A stretch of DNA of 64,000 bases from Sphaerisporangium fuscum (GCF_018531465.1 NZ_JAHDTF010000012.1:228942-292941), one strand, 5' to 3'. Positions 1 through 8,498 are shown, counted from the first letter of the stretch. Numbers and translations: made by a program. Notes: generated by a model not told the origin, from the sequence alone.

Positions 1-81
1 GGAACCCGTGACGGGAGGGCGGAGGGTGAGCGCCATCGCCGCCTCCACGCCCAGCAGGACCGGCGCCACGCGTCTGCCCAT
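1..81 (-). CDS. Partial CDS, N-terminus of unknown protein
   Basis: Only the first 27 or so codons are inside the window. The minus strand shows a strong Shine-Dalgarno (GGGAGG) four bases before an ATG at 81; a second ATG at 84 is too close to it. The visible residues begin MGRRVAPVLLGVEAAMALTL, a basic then hydrophobic stretch that could be a signal peptide or first membrane helix. Function cannot be named. Confidence 0.45.
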   Translation of the reverse strand, partial: MGRRVAPVLLGVEAAMALTLRPPVTGS

Positions 82-252
82 CATTCCTCCCGCTGCCGCC
101 CATGCGTGTCCAGTGGATGAATATCTTTATCTTTCCGGACTTTGCCCGTTTCGCCACTGATCTCACGGTGAATGCGGCTTATTGCTTCGGCGGTGATTCC
201 CCCTTTTATTCGCTGTGTAGCGATGGAGGGAAAATGGGGTGATTCTTTGCTG

Positions 253-612
253 TCAGAACTGTGTGGCCGAGGCGAGGGCGAGGGACGCGACGGCCAGCGC
301 GAAAAAGGGTCCGGGCCCCGAGGCGATGTTGTGGAGCACGCGGGAGCGGACGTGCACGGCGATGGCGCCGGCGAAGAACAGGACGAGCCCGACGGCGGCG
401 GCGATCCCGATGAGGCGAACGCCGAGGAGCCCGAGCAGGAGCCCGGCCGCGCCGGCGGCCTTCAGGGCGCCCAGCAGCGGGATCCAGGACGGCGGGATCC
501 CCACCGCGGCCGAGTTGGCGAGCACGAACTTCGCCCGGACGAAGTCGGCGAGGGCGGCCCCGGCGTTGGCCACGATCGTGATGACGGTGACGGCTACATA
601 TGCGATGGACAT
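253..612 (-). CDS. DoxX-like small membrane protein
   Basis: 119 residues with four hydrophobic segments, in the size and pattern of the DoxX/DoxD-like family, whose members are small four-helix membrane proteins often linked to redox or quinone chemistry. The N-terminus (MSIAYVAVTVITIVANAGAA) and a central GALKAAGAAGLLLGLLG segment are typical of the DoxX-like subgroup. An ATG at 612 is preferred over upstream codons because the longer reading lacks family similarity. It is divergent from the LysR-type gene at 722, about 110 bases away, so that regulator is the obvious candidate to control it. Substrate unknown. Confidence 0.7.
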   Translation of the reverse strand: MSIAYVAVTVITIVANAGAALADFVRAKFVLANSAAVGIPPSWIPLLGALKAAGAAGLLLGLLGVRLIGIAAAVGLVLFFAGAIAVHVRSRVLHNIASGPGPFFALAVASLALASATQF

Positions 613-721
613 GCGTATGCCTCGGTTCGGCGAGAAAGGTGATGAAGGGCGGGAGAACGCACCCACGAGTCTTGTCCAGCGCCCTCTTGGCGTCCAATAC
701 CTGCGTCTATAGCCTGATGGC

Positions 722-1630
722 ATGGATGTCGACACGAGATTGCTGCGGTATTTCATGGCCGTGGCGGAGGAAGGAAGTCTCACTCACGCCGCCGGCCGGC
801 TTTTCGTGTCACAGCCGACGCTCACCAAACAGATCAAGCAACTCGAGGCCCAGCTCGGAGTGCGGCTGTTCACGCGCTCCCGGGCCGGCATGGCCCTCAC
901 CGAACCAGGCCGGGCCCTGGCGCGACGGGTGCCCACCCTGCTGGCCGACTGGGACCGGGCGCTGCGGGAGACCAAGCACGTCGCCGCCCGGGCGTCACGC
1001 GTACTGCGGGTCGGCTTCCTGGCCAGCGCCGCCAACGAGGCCACCCAGCACATCATCGCGGCGTTCGCCGGCCGCCGTCCGGGCTGGAGGGTCGACATGC
1101 GGCAGGCCTCCTGGTCGGACCCGACCGCCGGACTCGCCGCCGGGGACGTCGACGTCGCCCTGCTGCGCCTTCCCTTTCCCGGCCAGGACGCCCTGCGGGT
1201 GGAGGTGCTGTTCACCGAGCCCCGCTGGGTCGCGCTGTCCACGGCACATCCGCTGGCCGGCCGCGACCTGATCCCTTTCCGGGAGCTGTGGGAGGAGCCG
1301 TTCGTGGCGGCCCCATCCGAAACAGGCCGGTGGCGGGACTACTGGCTGGCCGCCGACGAGCGTGACGGCAATCCGGTCCGCGTGGGCGCCGTCACCCACC
1401 AGCCCGACGACTGGCTGAGCGCCATCGCCAACGGCTACGGGATCGCCCTGGCCCCGGAATCCGCCGCCCGGTACTACGCGCGCCCCGGCGTGACCTACCG
1501 CCCCGTCAGCGGGGTCAGCCCCACCGAGGTGGGCGTCGCATGGGCACCCGCCGACGACACCAACCCCGTCGTCCGGGATTTCGTGCGCTGCTGCATGGAC
1601 AGTGGGCCATCCGAGGTTCAGCGGGGGTAG
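722..1630 (+). CDS. LysR-family transcriptional regulator
   Basis: 302 residues, normal length for LysR regulators. Residues 4-62 form the winged helix-turn-helix (LLRYFMAVAEEGSLTHAAGR, then LFVSQPTLTKQIKQLE), and from about residue 93 the chain is a periplasmic-binding-like inducer domain. A TATAGC hexamer at 708-713 sits just upstream of the ATG with no good ribosome site, so a leaderless transcript is possible. It is divergent from the DoxX-like gene, the classic LysR arrangement, and its last 13 bases overlap the convergent WYL gene. Inducer unknown. Confidence 0.85.
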   Translation: MDVDTRLLRYFMAVAEEGSLTHAAGRLFVSQPTLTKQIKQLEAQLGVRLFTRSRAGMALTEPGRALARRVPTLLADWDRALRETKHVAARASRVLRVGFLASAANEATQHIIAAFAGRRPGWRVDMRQASWSDPTAGLAAGDVDVALLRLPFPGQDALRVEVLFTEPRWVALSTAHPLAGRDLIPFRELWEEPFVAAPSETGRWRDYWLAADERDGNPVRVGAVTHQPDDWLSAIANGYGIALAPESAARYYARPGVTYRPVSGVSPTEVGVAWAPADDTNPVVRDFVRCCMDSGPSEVQRG

Positions 1631-2562
1631 CGGCCGAGGAGCTCGGCGCCGATGCGGGCGAGTTCGTCCTGGACGGAGCGTGGTTCGAGGACGTCGACCG
1701 TCGCACCCCAGCCGGCGAGATCACGGGCGATGTCCAGAGGGGTCGGGGCGGCGAGCCGCACCCGGACACGTCCGTCGCCGTGTTCGCCGTCGGTGTGGCA
1801 GTGCCGTCCGAACCGGTGGCGCAGGATCCGTACGAACCGCTCCTCGACCAGCACGGTCGCCCAGATGCGTGAGCGTCGTCGCTCGATCTCGTCGACGACC
1901 TCCTGCCAGGCCGTGGCGAGGACGAAGTCGTCGGGGCGTGCGGCGGGCTGGTCGGTCGGCTCGGCCCGGACGATCCGGTCGACGCGGAAGGTGCGCCGCC
2001 CTCGGTCGGTTCCCGCCAGCAGGTACCAGACGTCGTCCTTGTCGACGAGCCCCCATGGATCGACCAGCCGTTCGGTCACTTCCCCGGCATGCCCCGCGTA
2101 GGTCAGACGGACCTTGCGGCGCCGGATGACGGTGGACTGCAGCAGGTCGACCGTCGCGGGTCGTGGACGGTCGTGCGCGCCCCACCCGACGGGGTCGATC
2201 ACGGTCGCGTCGGTGGCGGCCTGGGCGTCGGCCCGGAACGTCGGGGGCAGGGCCCGCACGAGTTTGCGCAGCGCCGCCTTGGCCTCGGCGGAGACGGCCG
2301 CGGCGGGGCCGACGAGCAGGAACAGCGCCTGCGCCTCGGCCGCCGTCAGACCGCTGAGGTCGGTGCGGGCCCCGCCGACCAGGGACCAGCCGCCACCGCG
2401 GCCGGGCTGCGGATAGACCGGGACGCCCGCCGTCGCGAGCGCCTCCAGGTCGCGGCGGGCGGTGGCGACCGACACCTGGAGTTCGGCGGCCAGCTCGGCC
2501 GCGGTCACCCGGCCCCGGGACTGCATCAGCAGCACAACGGCCACCAGACGGTCAGCGCGCAT
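1618..2562 (-). CDS. HTH-WYL domain transcriptional regulator
   Basis: 314 residues from ATG 2562, with GGAG about ten bases upstream. N-terminal winged HTH of the DeoR-like type (RLVAVVLLMQSRGRVTAAEL, then SVATARRDLEAL), followed by a WYL domain containing the diagnostic DVWYLLAG and FRVDRI, and a C-terminal WCX extension. WYL regulators sense small ligands or nucleic acid. The gene faces the VOC gene at 2649 across a perfect inverted repeat (2578-2604), so it probably controls both that gene and itself. Its stop overlaps the LysR gene by 13 bases, tail to tail. Confidence 0.88.
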   Translation of the reverse strand: MRADRLVAVVLLMQSRGRVTAAELAAELQVSVATARRDLEALATAGVPVYPQPGRGGGWSLVGGARTDLSGLTAAEAQALFLLVGPAAAVSAEAKAALRKLVRALPPTFRADAQAATDATVIDPVGWGAHDRPRPATVDLLQSTVIRRRKVRLTYAGHAGEVTERLVDPWGLVDKDDVWYLLAGTDRGRRTFRVDRIVRAEPTDQPAARPDDFVLATAWQEVVDEIERRRSRIWATVLVEERFVRILRHRFGRHCHTDGEHGDGRVRVRLAAPTPLDIARDLAGWGATVDVLEPRSVQDELARIGAELLGRYPR

Positions 2563-2577
2563 ACCCTGATTCTCCAG

Positions 2578-2604
2578 CAAAGTGCTCAGGAGATGAGCAC
2601 TTTG
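2578..2604. promoter_or_regulatory. Perfect 10-bp inverted repeat, candidate WYL operator
   Basis: CAAAGTGCTC and GAGCACTTTG are exact reverse complements separated by seven bases, centred between the divergent WYL regulator and VOC gene. Position and perfection suggest the regulator's operator; binding is inferred. Confidence 0.6.
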
Positions 2605-2648
2605 GATCGGAGGATGGGGACGTCACCCGCTGAGAAGGGATCCATCCG

Positions 2649-3053
2649 ATGTTGCGAGGCCTCACCACCGTCAGCTTCTTCGCCGACGACGTCACCGCCG
2701 CCGCCCGCTGGTACACCGAACTGCTCGGCATCGAGCCGTACTTCACGCGCCCGGTGGAGGGCGCGCCCGTCTACGTCGAGTTCCGCGTCGGGGACCACCA
2801 GCACGAGCTCGGCATCATCGACGGCCGCTTCGCCCCCCGCCCCCGCCCGGAGGAGGCCGGCGGCGCGGTCATCTACTGGCATGTGGACGACGTCGAGGCC
2901 GCCTTCGAGCGGCTGCTGTCCCTGGGCGCCACGGCGTACGAAAAGCCGGTCGAGCGCGGGCCCGGGTTCGTCACCGCCTCCGTGGTCGACCCCTTCGGCA
3001 ACGTCCTCGGCGTCATGTACAACCAGCACTACCTGCGGGTGTCGGGCCACTGA
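2649..3053 (+). CDS. VOC (glyoxalase/bleomycin resistance) family protein
   Basis: 134 residues with the paired beta-alpha-beta-beta-beta modules of the vicinal oxygen chelate fold: MLRGLTTVSFFADDVTAAAR opens the first half and VIYWHVDDVEAAFERLLSLG the second. The end, VVDPFGNVLGVMYN, is the usual VOC C-terminus. RBS AAGGGA lies before ATG 2649. Members range from metalloenzymes to drug-binding proteins, and the substrate cannot be inferred. It is divergent from and likely controlled by the WYL regulator. A short GC-rich hairpin near 3056-3077 may end the transcript. Confidence 0.85.
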   Translation: MLRGLTTVSFFADDVTAAARWYTELLGIEPYFTRPVEGAPVYVEFRVGDHQHELGIIDGRFAPRPRPEEAGGAVIYWHVDDVEAAFERLLSLGATAYEKPVERGPGFVTASVVDPFGNVLGVMYNQHYLRVSGH

Positions 3054-3286
3054 CGCGGGGGGTGCTCCCACCCCGTCGCCCATTCGGGCAAATCAGGAAA
3101 TATCAGCCGGAAAGATATAATGAGATGTTAAATAGCTGCCAAGATGCTGTTTTCGCTGTTTGTCACGCCATGTCCCAGGCAAAACCCTAGGTGGGCAAGC
3201 TCTGAAACGAGTCGCCTGGCGCATGCATCGCGAATCAGCGTGATAAATGCCTTCGCCGGGCGGCCCGACATCAAGGGGGAAACGCG

Positions 3287-3592
3287 ATGCCCGGCATGAT
3301 CAAGAGATTCGCCACAATGCTCGCCGTCACGGTCGCGCTCACCGGGGGCCTCGTCGGGCTGAGCACCGTGGCGGCCACCGGCGCCACCGCGTCGGCCGCC
3401 GTCACCGCCGGCGGTGACTGGGGCGAGGGTGGCCACGGTGGATGGAGCGGCTGGGACGGCGGCGGTCACCACGGCCACCACGGGCACCACGGCAAGTGGG
3501 GCGGTGGCCACAACAAGTGGAGCAGCTGGGGAGACGATTTCGATTTCGATTTCGACTTCCCTCTCTGGGGGTTCACGGACTCTTGGTGGTGA
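3287..3592 (+). CDS. Small secreted His/Gly/Trp-rich peptide
   Basis: 101 residues with RBS AGGGGGA before ATG 3287. A clear signal peptide (about residues 1-37, hydrophobic core then ATASA) leads a mature part of about 64 residues made of Gly-His-Trp runs (GGGHHGHHGHHGKWGGGH), an Asp-Phe alternation (DDFDFDFDF) and an aromatic end, WGFTDSWW. No known domain. The His clusters could bind metal and the DF/W segments could self-assemble; both are inference from composition. The preceding 230 bases are unusually AT-rich and probably hold the promoter. The acyltransferase at 3674 follows closely. Confidence 0.7.
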   Translation: MPGMIKRFATMLAVTVALTGGLVGLSTVAATGATASAAVTAGGDWGEGGHGGWSGWDGGGHHGHHGHHGKWGGGHNKWSSWGDDFDFDFDFPLWGFTDSWW

Positions 3593-3673
3593 CCGATCCT
3601 CTCCGGCTTCACCGTGACGAGTGAGCCGGGGCGCCGCCGGCACAGGCTTCTCCGTCGATGCGCCGCGGCGACC

Positions 3674-4870
3674 ATGACGCCCCCCGGCCGCCTCGCCTGG
3701 CTGGACGCGCTACGCGGTCTCGCCGCGCTCGCGGTGCTGGCCGAGCACCTGCTGCCGTGGGTCGTCCCGTCGCTGCGGCCGTACCGGTTCAACCTCGGCC
3801 TCTACGGCATTCTTGTCTTCTTCCTGGTCAGCGGCTACATCATCCCCACCTCTCTGGAGCGCCGCGGGGACGTGAAGGCGTTCTGGGTCGCCCGGTTCTT
3901 CCGCCTCTACCCGCTGTATCTCACCGTCATCGTCCTGGTCCTCGCCATGAGCGTCTGGATACCCGTACGGGACGAGGTCCCGCGGGACGCCTCGGCGGTG
4001 GCGGCGCACGCGACCATGCTGCTCGACGTCGTCGGCATGGCCGGCGTGGCCGACACCATGTGGACGCTGTCCTACGAGATGGTGTTCTATCTGCTGGTCA
4101 CCGCGCTGTTCGCGACCAGGGCGCACACGGCGAGCGGCGTGCCGGCCGTCCTGTTCGGCCTCGCCGCCGTCGCCGCGGGGCTCTTGCTGCCGGCACCCCC
4201 ACTGACGGGCGCCTGGGTCGCCTACGGCTCGTGCGCCGTGTTCGTCGTCGGACTGGTGTGCGTGATGACCGGCCGGTTCCGGACGGCCGCGGCCTGCGTC
4301 CTCGGGGTGGTGGCACTCGCCCTGCTGCTGTCGAGCAGCCGGACACCATGGTTCGGCGCGGCCGTCCTGGCGGTGATGTTCACCGGCACGGTGATCTATC
4401 GATGGGAGCAGGGCACGGGCTCGCTCTGGCCGGTGGCCGCCGCCGCCGTGCTCGTGGCGCTGTCTCCCGTCCGGGCCGTTCAGACCGGATGGTGGTGGGT
4501 CGAGCCGGACGTCTGGATCACGACGATCGCCCTGGCCGGTGCGACGTTCGCCGGCGCGATGGCCCTGCGGCGCCGGCGCCTGCCACGGCTCCTCGTCGGG
4601 GCGGGATTGATCAGCTACTCGCTGTATCTGGTGCACCATCCACTGCTCAAGCTCTTCACCAGGATCACCGGTGATCTGCGGTGGTCGCCGCTCCACGTGC
4701 AGATCCCCATGGCGGTGACCTTCGTGCTCCTCATCGTGCTCGCCAGTTCAGTGACGTACCGATCGGTGGAGAGACCCATGCAGCGACTCGGGCGCCGTCT
4801 CACCGCCGCGCACGCGTCGAAGGACGAATCACGGCGGCCCGCGCAGGAGGCGCGGCACCTCGGCGGCTGA
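3674..4870 (+). CDS. Acyltransferase 3 family membrane protein
   Basis: 398 residues from ATG 3674; a GTG at 3614 would add 20 basic residues not seen in the family. About ten transmembrane helices. The family's conserved His is present early (LAALAVLAEHLLPW), followed by LVSGYIIPTSL and RFFRLYPLYL, all typical of OafA/NodX-type acyltransferases that O-acylate cell-surface sugars or antibiotics at the membrane. The C-terminal helix LISYSLYLVHHPLLKLF also fits. The acceptor molecule is not predictable. It ends just before the tandem palindromes that control the next TetR gene. Confidence 0.85.
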   Translation: MTPPGRLAWLDALRGLAALAVLAEHLLPWVVPSLRPYRFNLGLYGILVFFLVSGYIIPTSLERRGDVKAFWVARFFRLYPLYLTVIVLVLAMSVWIPVRDEVPRDASAVAAHATMLLDVVGMAGVADTMWTLSYEMVFYLLVTALFATRAHTASGVPAVLFGLAAVAAGLLLPAPPLTGAWVAYGSCAVFVVGLVCVMTGRFRTAAACVLGVVALALLLSSSRTPWFGAAVLAVMFTGTVIYRWEQGTGSLWPVAAAAVLVALSPVRAVQTGWWWVEPDVWITTIALAGATFAGAMALRRRRLPRLLVGAGLISYSLYLVHHPLLKLFTRITGDLRWSPLHVQIPMAVTFVLLIVLASSVTYRSVERPMQRLGRRLTAAHASKDESRRPAQEARHLGG

Positions 4871-4874
4871 TGCG

Positions 4875-4904
4875 CGCGAACTTGTTCGCGACGAACATGT
4901 TCGT
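4875..4904. promoter_or_regulatory. Tandem TetR-type operators overlapping a leaderless promoter
   Basis: Two abutting dyads: CGCGAACTTGTTCGCG (4875-4890, imperfect only at the central TT) and ACGAACATGTTCGT (4891-4904, perfect 14-mer). Both share a GAAC-N2-GTTC core. A -35 TTGTTC (4882-4887) and -10 TATCGT (4905-4910), 17 bases apart, overlap them and place the start of transcription at the ATG (4918). Confidence 0.65.
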
Positions 4905-4917
4905 TATCGTTGACCGC

Positions 4918-5613
4918 ATGGCTCCCCGAACACCTGCGCCGCGCAGCCGCCGCGAACGGCCCGCCAAGCCCGCCCTCACCTACGACGGCATCGTCGCCAC
5001 GGCCGTGCGGCTCATGGAGACCGAAGGCCTTCAGCGCGTCACGATGCGACGGCTGGCACAGGAGCTCGACACGGGGCCGGCGTCGCTGTACGTGTACGTG
5101 GCCAACACCGCCGAGCTGCACGCGGCGATCCTGGAGGAAATGCTCGGCTCCGTCGACCTGAGCCCGGCCACCGCACAGGGAGACTGGCGCGACCGCCTCG
5201 CCGCCGTGCTCGGCTCCTACACCCACGTTCTGTTCCAGCACCCCAGCCTCGCCAACTCCGCGCTGGTCGCCCGCCCGACGGGCCCCAACTACCTGGCACT
5301 GGTCGAGACGATCCTCGCCCTTCTCCATGAGGGCGAGGTGCCGGACGCGCAGGCCGCGTGGGGGGTGGACGTGCTGCTCCAGGTTGCCACCGCCACCGCC
5401 GCCGAGCAGTCCACGCGCGACCGCGAGATCGCCGCCGAGGACGAACAGCGTGCCTTCGTCGCCGCCCTGCGCGGGGTCTCGGCCGAGACACATCCCCGGA
5501 TCGCGGCCCTCGGCGACGAACTCGTCTCCGGAACTCCGGAGCAGCGCCTGGCCTGGGTCTTCCGTGCCCTCGTGAACGGCACCCGGACGACCCCGCGGAC
5601 CGACTCCCTCTGA
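4918..5613 (+). CDS. TetR-family regulator with TetR_C-type domain
   Basis: 231 residues from ATG 4918; a longer reading exists but would start inside the upstream gene. The HTH lies at about residues 25-70 (VRLMETEGLQRVTMRRLAQE, then LDTGPASLYVYVANTAELHA), the latter similar to TetR proper ([20 protein letters not shown] type). The start coincides with the predicted transcription start, and two operator dyads cover the promoter, so autoregulation is likely. The flavoprotein gene follows 15 bases downstream and is presumably the controlled partner. Confidence 0.88.
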   Translation: MAPRTPAPRSRRERPAKPALTYDGIVATAVRLMETEGLQRVTMRRLAQELDTGPASLYVYVANTAELHAAILEEMLGSVDLSPATAQGDWRDRLAAVLGSYTHVLFQHPSLANSALVARPTGPNYLALVETILALLHEGEVPDAQAAWGVDVLLQVATATAAEQSTRDREIAAEDEQRAFVAALRGVSAETHPRIAALGDELVSGTPEQRLAWVFRALVNGTRTTPRTDSL

Positions 5614-5628
5614 GGTGAACACACCACC

Positions 5629-6768
5629 ATGGACCCTGCACACCACCCCATAGCCGTCATCGGAGCCGGTCTCGGCGGCCTGACCCTCGCCCGCGTCCTG
5701 CACGTCAACGGCATCGAGACGGCCGTCTTCGACCTCGACGCCCACCGGCACGCCCGCCCCCAGGGCGGCATGCTCGACATCCACGAAGAGTCCGGTCAGG
5801 CCGCCCTGCGCGCCGCCGAGCTGCACGACGACTTCCTCAAGCTGGTGCTCCCCGGCGGGGAGGCCATGCGGATCCTCGACAAGCACGCCACCGTGCTGAT
5901 GGAAGAGGACGACGAACGGTCCTCCCACGGCCGCCCCGAAGTCGACCGCGGCCGGTTGCGCGACCTGCTGCTCGACTCCCTCCCGCCCGGCACGGTGCGC
6001 TGGGGCTCCAAGGTCACCGCCACCCGGACCCTGGATGACGGCCGGCACGAGGTCACGCTCGACGACGGCGCCGTCTTCACCACCGACCTGCTGATCGGGG
6101 CGGACGGCGCCTGGTCCAGGGTCCGCGCGCTCGTCTCCGATGCCGAGCCGGCCTACGCCGGCGTGTCGTTCGTCGAGACCCGTCTCCGGGACGCGGACGA
6201 GCGGCATCCGCGCGCCGCCGCCCTGGTCGGCGGCGGCATGCTGTTCGCCCTCTCCGACGCCAAGGGCTTCCTCGCCCACCGCGAGTCCGACGGCAGCCTC
6301 GACGTCTACACCGCGCTCAAGATCGAGCGGTCCTGGCTCGACGACATCGACTTCACCGACACCGAAGCGGCCAAGAAGGCCGTGCTGGACCACTTCGCCG
6401 ACTGGCACCCCGGCCTGCGCGCCCTGGTCGCCGACGCCGACGGCATGCTCGTCCCCCGCCCGATCGTCGCCCTGCCCGTCGGCCACCGCTGGGAACGGGT
6501 CCCCGGCGTCACCCTGCTGGGCGACGCGGCGCACGTGATGTCGCCGTTCGCGGGCGAGGGGGCCAACAACGCCATGCAGGACGGCGCAGAACTCGCCCGA
6601 GCCCTCGTGGCCCACCCCGGCGACGTCGAGGTCGCGCTGGCCGCGTACGAACAGCCGATGTTCCTCCGCGCGGAGGCCGCCGCGGCCGAGTCGGCCGCGA
6701 ACCTGGTCGTCTGCTTCGCCGACGACGCCCCCAAGGGGCTCCTGGCCCGGTTCGCCGCCTACCGCTAG
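5629..6768 (+). CDS. FAD-dependent monooxygenase, TetX-like
   Basis: 379 residues, the size of class A flavoprotein monooxygenases and of TetX. FAD-binding GAGLGGL near residue 12, then QGGMLDIHEESGQAALRAAE, RPEVDRGRLRDLLLDSLPPG and the second FAD motif GDAAHVMSPFAGEGANNAMQ; all four line up with equivalent segments of the tetracycline-inactivating TetX. RBS GAGGTG before ATG 5629. It is cotranscribed with the preceding TetR gene. It may hydroxylate a polyketide-like aromatic compound; whether tetracyclines are substrates is unknown. It ends four bases into the convergent TetR gene. Confidence 0.85.
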   Translation: MDPAHHPIAVIGAGLGGLTLARVLHVNGIETAVFDLDAHRHARPQGGMLDIHEESGQAALRAAELHDDFLKLVLPGGEAMRILDKHATVLMEEDDERSSHGRPEVDRGRLRDLLLDSLPPGTVRWGSKVTATRTLDDGRHEVTLDDGAVFTTDLLIGADGAWSRVRALVSDAEPAYAGVSFVETRLRDADERHPRAAALVGGGMLFALSDAKGFLAHRESDGSLDVYTALKIERSWLDDIDFTDTEAAKKAVLDHFADWHPGLRALVADADGMLVPRPIVALPVGHRWERVPGVTLLGDAAHVMSPFAGEGANNAMQDGAELARALVAHPGDVEVALAAYEQPMFLRAEAAAAESAANLVVCFADDAPKGLLARFAAYR

Positions 6769-7349
6769 GTGAGGGAGTCGAGCCAGCGGGTGAGGCGGGC
6801 TCCTTGGCCGGTCATGACCTCCGGGTCGCGCAGGGCGTTGGCCAGGAGTGACATGCCCTGGTAGGCGCCCACGAACGTGAGCGCGAGGTCGTCGGGGTCG
6901 GGCAGGCCCAGCTCGCGGAACTGGTGCGCCGCCCAGTCCAGGAGCAGCCGGAGGACCCTGCCCGCTTCCAGGTCGAGGCCTCCTTCGGCGCGTTTGTCGA
7001 GTTCGACGGCCAGGGTGCCGGTGGGGCAGCCGTAGCGGGCCGCGACGTCGCGCTGGCCGACCCAGGCCTCGACCAGGGCCTTCAGCCGCTGGATCGGGTC
7101 GGGGAGCTTGTCGAGTTCGTGGGTGAGCTGGGCGAGACGCCCGGCGTGCTCGCCGAGGGCGGCCTGGATCAGGTCGTCCTTCGTCTTGAAGTAGTAGTAG
7201 ACGTTCCCGACGGGCACCTCGGCGGCGGTGGCGATGTCGGCGATGGTGGTGCGCTCCACGCCCTGCTGGTGCAGAACGCGGGCCGCCGCGGCCGTCAGCC
7301 GCTGCCGCTTGTCCGATCCCCGCGCGGACGCCCTCGTTGAGTTGGTCAC
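6765..7349 (-). CDS. TetR-family regulator
   Basis: 194 residues from GTG 7349. HTH at about residues 10-60 (AARVLHQQGVERTTIADIAT, then AAEVPVGNVYYYFKTKDDLI), followed by a variable helical ligand domain of the TetR_C_36-like sort. A TATAGT hexamer at 7362-7357 lies seven bases before the GTG, again suggesting a leaderless transcript; TTAGTAA next to it may be part of an operator. Convergent with the TetX-like gene with a four-base overlap. Target unknown. Confidence 0.82.
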   Translation of the reverse strand: MTNSTRASARGSDKRQRLTAAAARVLHQQGVERTTIADIATAAEVPVGNVYYYFKTKDDLIQAALGEHAGRLAQLTHELDKLPDPIQRLKALVEAWVGQRDVAARYGCPTGTLAVELDKRAEGGLDLEAGRVLRLLLDWAAHQFRELGLPDPDDLALTFVGAYQGMSLLANALRDPEVMTGQGARLTRWLDSLT

Positions 7350-7429
7350 CTTACTAACTATAGGCACGAGCCCCCGGGCCCGGCCGCGACAGGCCGGAAC
7401 CCGGAGGCGTGGCTCCGCCGGGAGTCCCG

Positions 7430-8002
7430 CTACGGTGCCGGGACCAGGTCGCCGGCGGCGTCCGGGCGGTCGACGTAGAGCTTGTCGAACGCGGCGAGCG
7501 GCAGAGAGCCGGCGAAGTTGGCGTCGACCTGCCTGCGCTCCGCCGGGCTGGGGTTGGCGTTGGTGCAGCTGACCGGGGCACTGTGACCGGACATCAGGTC
7601 GCTGCAGAGGCCGGTACGCCGGTCGGGCAGACCGAGAATGTGCCCCATCTCGTGGGTGGCGATGCGCAGGGGATAGTAGCCCTCGGCGGTCGCCTCCCTG
7701 CCCATCCAGATGGTGCCCCGGCCCAGGCTGGTGGTGCTCGTGCGGGGCCAGCCGTTGTCGGCGAGCACCACGAAGTCGGCGGGTGTTCCCGCCGCGAGCC
7801 GGACGTTGGTGACGCTGGCGTTCCAGACCTGGGCGGCCTGATCCATCACGGTGCGGAACTCGGCGGCCCGGCTGGCGTCGTACCGGAGTACGCGCGCCGC
7901 GCTCGCCGAGGGGGCGGCCGCCTGGGCGGGCGACACGGTGGACAGGAAGGCCAGTCCCAGGAGCAGGACCGAGAGGGTGCGGAGGAACCTTGCCACGCGC
8001 AT
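7430..8002 (-). CDS. snpA: Snapalysin-type secreted zinc protease (M7)
   Basis: 190 residues: a signal peptide with AQA cleavage near residue 28, then a compact protease domain. The extended zinc motif THEMGHILGLPD gives two His ligands, the catalytic Glu and the third ligand Asp that defines snapalysin (HExxHxxGxxD). Two Cys follow (GLCSDLMSG and VSCTNAN), as in the Streptomyces enzyme. Streptomyces snpA usually has a divergent LysR regulator; none is adjacent here, and upstream lies a 700-base region without a convincing gene. Confidence 0.88.
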   Translation of the reverse strand: MRVARFLRTLSVLLLGLAFLSTVSPAQAAAPSASAARVLRYDASRAAEFRTVMDQAAQVWNASVTNVRLAAGTPADFVVLADNGWPRTSTTSLGRGTIWMGREATAEGYYPLRIATHEMGHILGLPDRRTGLCSDLMSGHSAPVSCTNANPSPAERRQVDANFAGSLPLAAFDKLYVDRPDAAGDLVPAP

Positions 8003-8442
8003 AAGGGTCTCCTCAGTCGGGGGTGACCACCACGAGGCGCACCGAAGGGATCATCGGCGCGGGCACGCCGATGACCGGTGGACTCCTCGGGTGGGAGGCT
8101 TCCGCCAACGTACGCGCGACGCGCCCGGCCGGGGATACGCCAGTTCCCCCCTACTACGGTGATATGGGACCGCCCCGCATGGGCGGCTCCAGCGCCGGAA
8201 GAACGCCGTGCGGATCTCGTGCGTCAGGCCGCGGGCCATCATTTTCCCTTCGAGGGCGCGCCGTGGATCCACCTGACGTCGAGGGAGCCCGGGATGGGCG
8301 CCGCGCTGGTTGGTCGGTCTTCTCTGCGTGCTCGTGCCCCCGGCGCCGACGACGGGCATCGGAGCCGCCGCCACGAAACAGCGGACATGGCGCTGACCGG
8401 CGGCTTTTCGCAGACCTTCGCAGCGCCGCCTCCGCTTGATAA

Positions 8443-8455
8443 ACCCCCAGGGGGT
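8443..8455. promoter_or_regulatory. CsoR-like operator 1, within a promoter spacer
   Basis: ACCCCCAGGGGGT is a palindrome around a central A, matching the C-run/G-run style of CsoR-family operators. It sits between a -35 TTGATA (8436-8441) and a -10 TTACGT (8459-8464) 17 bases apart, so binding would block polymerase. Confidence 0.6.
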
Positions 8456-8482
8456 ATGTTACGTTCCTCCCGTTCGCGAAGC

Positions 8483-8498
8483 TACCCCCTAGGGGTAT
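8483..8498. promoter_or_regulatory. CsoR-like operator 2
   Basis: TACCCCCTAGGGGTAT has arms TACCCC and GGGGTA around a three-base centre. It lies 40 bases downstream of operator 1, inside the probable transcribed leader of the MFS gene. Confidence 0.6.

Noticed and set aside
4615..6615. Very long minus-strand frame (666 codons)
   Set aside because: It lies opposite a well-supported acyltransferase, TetR and flavoprotein and has Gly/Val/Arg-biased shadow composition.
8051..8374. Possible 107-codon gene upstream of snapalysin
   Set aside because: Arg/Pro/Gly-rich composition without a domain or ribosome site; no LysR-like sequence was found despite the usual snpA neighbour.
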